Part shown: piece after piece, positions 22,945-25,304 of the stretch
How the letters are laid out: each line of letters begins with the position of its first letter
Numbering within the stretch: the first letter of the stretch is position 1
NCBI GenBank assembly: GCA_051748565.1
Contig: JBNJHN010000025.1
Span: 1 to 25,304 of the forward strand
Source of the DNA: SKPH01 sp051748565
GTDB lineage: Bacteria > Bacillota > Dethiobacteria > DTU022
Length of the DNA stretch: 25,304 nt
Reading direction: 5' to 3'
The notes under the pieces: generated by a model
Seen by the model: the letters and a program-made list of their open reading frames with translations, nothing else
What the model was told of the DNA's origin: nothing
The model's database searches: none
Position numbers and translations under genes: made by a program

Positions 22945-24240
22945 TTACTGCCTGTGGGTTCCGTTACGCAACCAGCCGCGGTAATGCATGGCTTCTGCCA
23001 ATCTCTGGATAGAATACATATAAGCGCCGGTTCGCATATCGGAACCGATACACTTCTCACAGTAAAAGCTGTAAACCATCCTAAAAGCCTCAACCATCTT
23101 TTCTTCAAGTCGCCTGTTAACAGTTGCAAGGTCCCAACGGAAACCATAGTTGTTCTGAACCCATTCAAAATATGAAACCGTAACCCCGCCACTGTTGGCC
23201 AGGATATCGGGGACGACCAGGATATCATTCTCCTTAAGAATCTGATCCGCCTCCGGGGTTGTCGGGCCGTTGGCTGCTTCGATAACAATTTTTGCTTTCA
23301 CGTCATTGGCATTTCTTTCGGTAATCTGACTTTCGAGAGCTGCAGGAATTAGGATATCACATTCTATAGCCAGCAATTCCTGGTTACTAATCTCTTCCGC
23401 CCCGGGGAAACCTGTAACAAAGCCGGTTCTCTCAACATGCTCCAACAGTTTGCTAATATCTAAACCTTTTTTATTGTAAAGACCACCGCTGACATCACTG
23501 ACAGCAATTACAGGACAGCCTTCATCGGCAAATAATAATGCAGCATTACTGCCAACATTGCCGAAGCCCTGGATAGCAATACGGGCCTTTTCAAATGGAA
23601 TCTTAAATGCGCTTGCCGCTTCCCTGGCTACAAAATAGCAGCCCCTTCCGGTTGCTTCATTTCTTCCGACACATCCGCCCACAGCCAGGGGCTTGCCTGT
23701 AACCACACCAAATGATGGCTCGCGCATGTTGCTGCTGTATTCGTCGGCAATCCAGGCCATTACCTGGGAATCAGTAAAAACATCGGGTGCCGGAATGTCT
23801 GTTTCGGGCCCAAGAATAGATCCCAGTGCACGGACGTAGGCACGGGTCATTCTTTCACGTTCTTTCATAGTCATTTTTTGCGAATCACAAACGATAGCAC
23901 CTTTTCCACCGCCAAAAGGTACTCCAACCAGCGAACATTTCAAGGTCATCCACATTGAAAGAGCCTTGATGCTATCAGTTGTAACATCCGGATGATAGCG
24001 CAGCCCACCTTTAAATGGTCCAAAAACATTGTTATGTTGGCAACGGTAGCCGGTAAATACTTTTGTAGAACCATCTTCCATTTCCACCGGGATAGCAACC
24101 TCAACAAAACGCATCGGAGTTTTCAGATGCTCATATACCTCAGGAGATAAACCTGCCAGGTCAATCGCCTGCTTAATCATGCTTAAGGTTGCCACCAGTG
24201 TATTGTCAACCTTCTTGCCCTTCTCAACTTCTACCGACAT
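22945..24240 (-). CDS. gdhA: Glutamate dehydrogenase
   Basis: A 431-residue Glu/Leu/Phe/Val dehydrogenase-family enzyme interconverting glutamate and 2-oxoglutarate plus ammonia. Substrate-site motifs are GPFKGGLRYHPDV, the catalytic lysine region VPFGGGKGAIVCD, and PAPDVFTDSQVMAWI. The nucleotide fold has IQGFGNVGSNAALLFADEGC. The C-terminal NSGGVTVSYFEWVQN motif is present. Length and the PAPDV and GGLRYHP forms fit the hexameric GDH of anaerobes and archaea. ATG at 24240 has AAGGAGG seven bases upstream. It follows the aldehyde oxidoreductase by 26 bases, so the two are probably cotranscribed. NAD versus NADP use was not determined. Confidence 0.94.
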   Translation of the reverse strand: MSVEVEKGKKVDNTLVATLSMIKQAIDLAGLSPEVYEHLKTPMRFVEVAIPVEMEDGSTKVFTGYRCQHNNVFGPFKGGLRYHPDVTTDSIKALSMWMTLKCSLVGVPFGGGKGAIVCDSQKMTMKERERMTRAYVRALGSILGPETDIPAPDVFTDSQVMAWIADEYSSNMREPSFGVVTGKPLAVGGCVGRNEATGRGCYFVAREAASAFKIPFEKARIAIQGFGNVGSNAALLFADEGCPVIAVSDVSGGLYNKKGLDISKLLEHVERTGFVTGFPGAEEISNQELLAIECDILIPAALESQITERNANDVKAKIVIEAANGPTTPEADQILKENDILVVPDILANSGGVTVSYFEWVQNNYGFRWDLATVNRRLEEKMVEAFRMVYSFYCEKCIGSDMRTGAYMYSIQRLAEAMHYRGWLRNGTHRQ

Positions 24241-24266
24241 TAGTAGTCCTCCTTGTTACTCTTTGT

Positions 24267-25304
24267 TTAGTAATTTTCGTACGGGGGGATTCCCTTTTCA
24301 TCCCAGCCCTGTAAAAGATAATAATCATCTAACATCAAATCTAACTCTTCTCGGGTGATCAGGCTTTTACCTTCATTAATCGACTCGGTCAATAAACGTT
24401 TTGGCAGAATATCGTCAGCCCTGGTCGCCCCCTCTCTCAAGTTGATCAACCTGGTTAAAGTCTGAATCCGCCCGGCAACTGAACGCAGCTCGGTCAAACC
24501 ATATCGTTTACCGGTCAAAAGAAACAAAATTGTAATCAGTTCTTCCCAGTGAATCAGGTCGCGATAAAAACGGCAGAAAATAAGGCAGTCGTATATATTC
24601 AACCTTTCCTCATAATCCACAAATAGCCTCGCTTTTTCTTTAACCTGGGCCGGATCAATCATACCACTTAGCTCCGGTTTGTAAAAAGTGGTCCTTAAAT
24701 GACAAGCCCCACGATCAGATGTTGCATAGGCCAACCCCATTCCTTTTAAAACCCGCGGATCATAACCGGCCGGTTCAAGGCCCTTGACATGAATAGCAAA
24801 ATCTTCCATTTCCAACACTTCTGCCGCTTTCCTTAGACCTCCGCTGAATAAAGCTCCCTCATCTTTACCATCAACGATTGATTTGAGAAAAGCTGCTATT
24901 GAATCGCTATCCCCGTAAGACGGAGCTTTGGTTAACCTTCCTTTTAAGCCTGCTTCGATAGCAAAAGCGGCAATATTACCAGCACTAATTGTATCAATAC
25001 CCCAGCGGTCACATAAGTCGTTTAAATAAAGTATATCCTCCATACTGGCAATACAGCAAAGACCACCAAAAGCATAAATGGTTTCAAATTCCGGACCTTC
25101 TACCTGTAGACCTTTGTGATCTCCATGCAGAACCGTCGTCAACTTACCGCAGGCAAAAAAACAGCGGTAGCAACCGCGCGATTTAACTTCCATATTGTTT
25201 TGCATATAATCAGCACTGATATTTTCCCAGTTATCAAGTCTTCCTTCAGACCAATAACGGGTAGGAAAACAGCCGGCATTATTGGTAATCTCTACCAGGG
25301 CGGG
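24267..25304 (-). CDS. Tungsten-type aldehyde:ferredoxin oxidoreductase, C-terminal part
   Basis: The frame is open to the right edge, so only about 345 C-terminal residues are seen. At the upstream end NNAGCFPTRYWSEG is typical of the AOR family, as is the cluster motif GCYRCFFACGKL (C-x2-C-x3-C) with a later partner cysteine in IYDCLIFCRF. Further family blocks are GPEFETIYAFGG, DRWGIDTISAGN, HVKGLEPAGYDPR, GMGLAYATSDRGACHLR and the C-terminal LPKRLL...LDLMLDDYYLLQGWDEKGIP. AOR enzymes oxidise aldehydes to acids with ferredoxin, or reverse this, using a tungsto- or molybdopterin. Which subgroup cannot be decided. It is followed by glutamate dehydrogenase at 26 bases, which suggests a role in amino acid fermentation. 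Confidence 0.92.
   Translation of the reverse strand, partial: PALVEITNNAGCFPTRYWSEGRLDNWENISADYMQNNMEVKSRGCYRCFFACGKLTTVLHGDHKGLQVEGPEFETIYAFGGLCCIASMEDILYLNDLCDRWGIDTISAGNIAAFAIEAGLKGRLTKAPSYGDSDSIAAFLKSIVDGKDEGALFSGGLRKAAEVLEMEDFAIHVKGLEPAGYDPRVLKGMGLAYATSDRGACHLRTTFYKPELSGMIDPAQVKEKARLFVDYEERLNIYDCLIFCRFYRDLIHWEELITILFLLTGKRYGLTELRSVAGRIQTLTRLINLREGATRADDILPKRLLTESINEGKSLITREELDLMLDDYYLLQGWDEKGIPPYENY

Overview
The window reads as part of the chromosome of a strictly anaerobic, fermentative member of the Bacillota (Firmicutes), possibly a clostridial, Syntrophomonas-like or Dethiobacter-like lineage. The grounds are a valS-folC pair, a six-gene Rnf complex, ferredoxin-linked 2-oxoacid and aldehyde oxidoreductases, a GlnK/GlnL-type two-component system and strong AGGAGG ribosome binding sites. 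Taxonomy below this level is a guess. Every convincing gene lies on the minus strand, so transcription runs from high to low coordinates. There is no stretch above 300 bases without a gene; the longest gaps are about 150-175 bases.

In transcription order: (1) 25304-22945, the C-terminal part of a tungsten-type aldehyde:ferredoxin oxidoreductase followed by glutamate dehydrogenase. (2) 22892-17832, a korDABC 2-oxoacid:ferredoxin oxidoreductase operon with its own promoter, running into an overlapping histidine kinase and response regulator of the GlnK/GlnL type. (3) 17801-13641, a good sigma-A-type promoter, then valS and folC. (4) 13553-7846, a small palindrome, then rnfCDGEAB. The RnfG has two extra, nearly duplicated FMN-binding domains. 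(5) 7764-1, an Mrp/Mbh-type membrane module in the order MrpE, MrpF, MrpG, MbhD-like, MbhE-like, MrpB, MrpC, MrpD. Two more antiporter-like subunits follow, and the last ends in tandem 25-residue repeats that run off the left edge.

Inferred function: glutamate dehydrogenase makes 2-oxoglutarate, Kor (and AOR from aldehydes) makes reduced ferredoxin, Rnf passes those electrons to NAD+ while pumping Na+ or H+, and the Mrp/Mbh module exchanges Na+ and H+ or belongs to a larger membrane oxidoreductase continuing past the left edge. The GlnK/GlnL-like pair could tie this to glutamine/glutamate status.

Most notable points: the repeat tail on the third antiporter subunit, the triple-FMN RnfG, the Rnf plus Mbh-type antiporter arrangement with three ion-channel subunits, and several genes whose best start is a non-standard codon (CTG, perhaps ATC or ATA).
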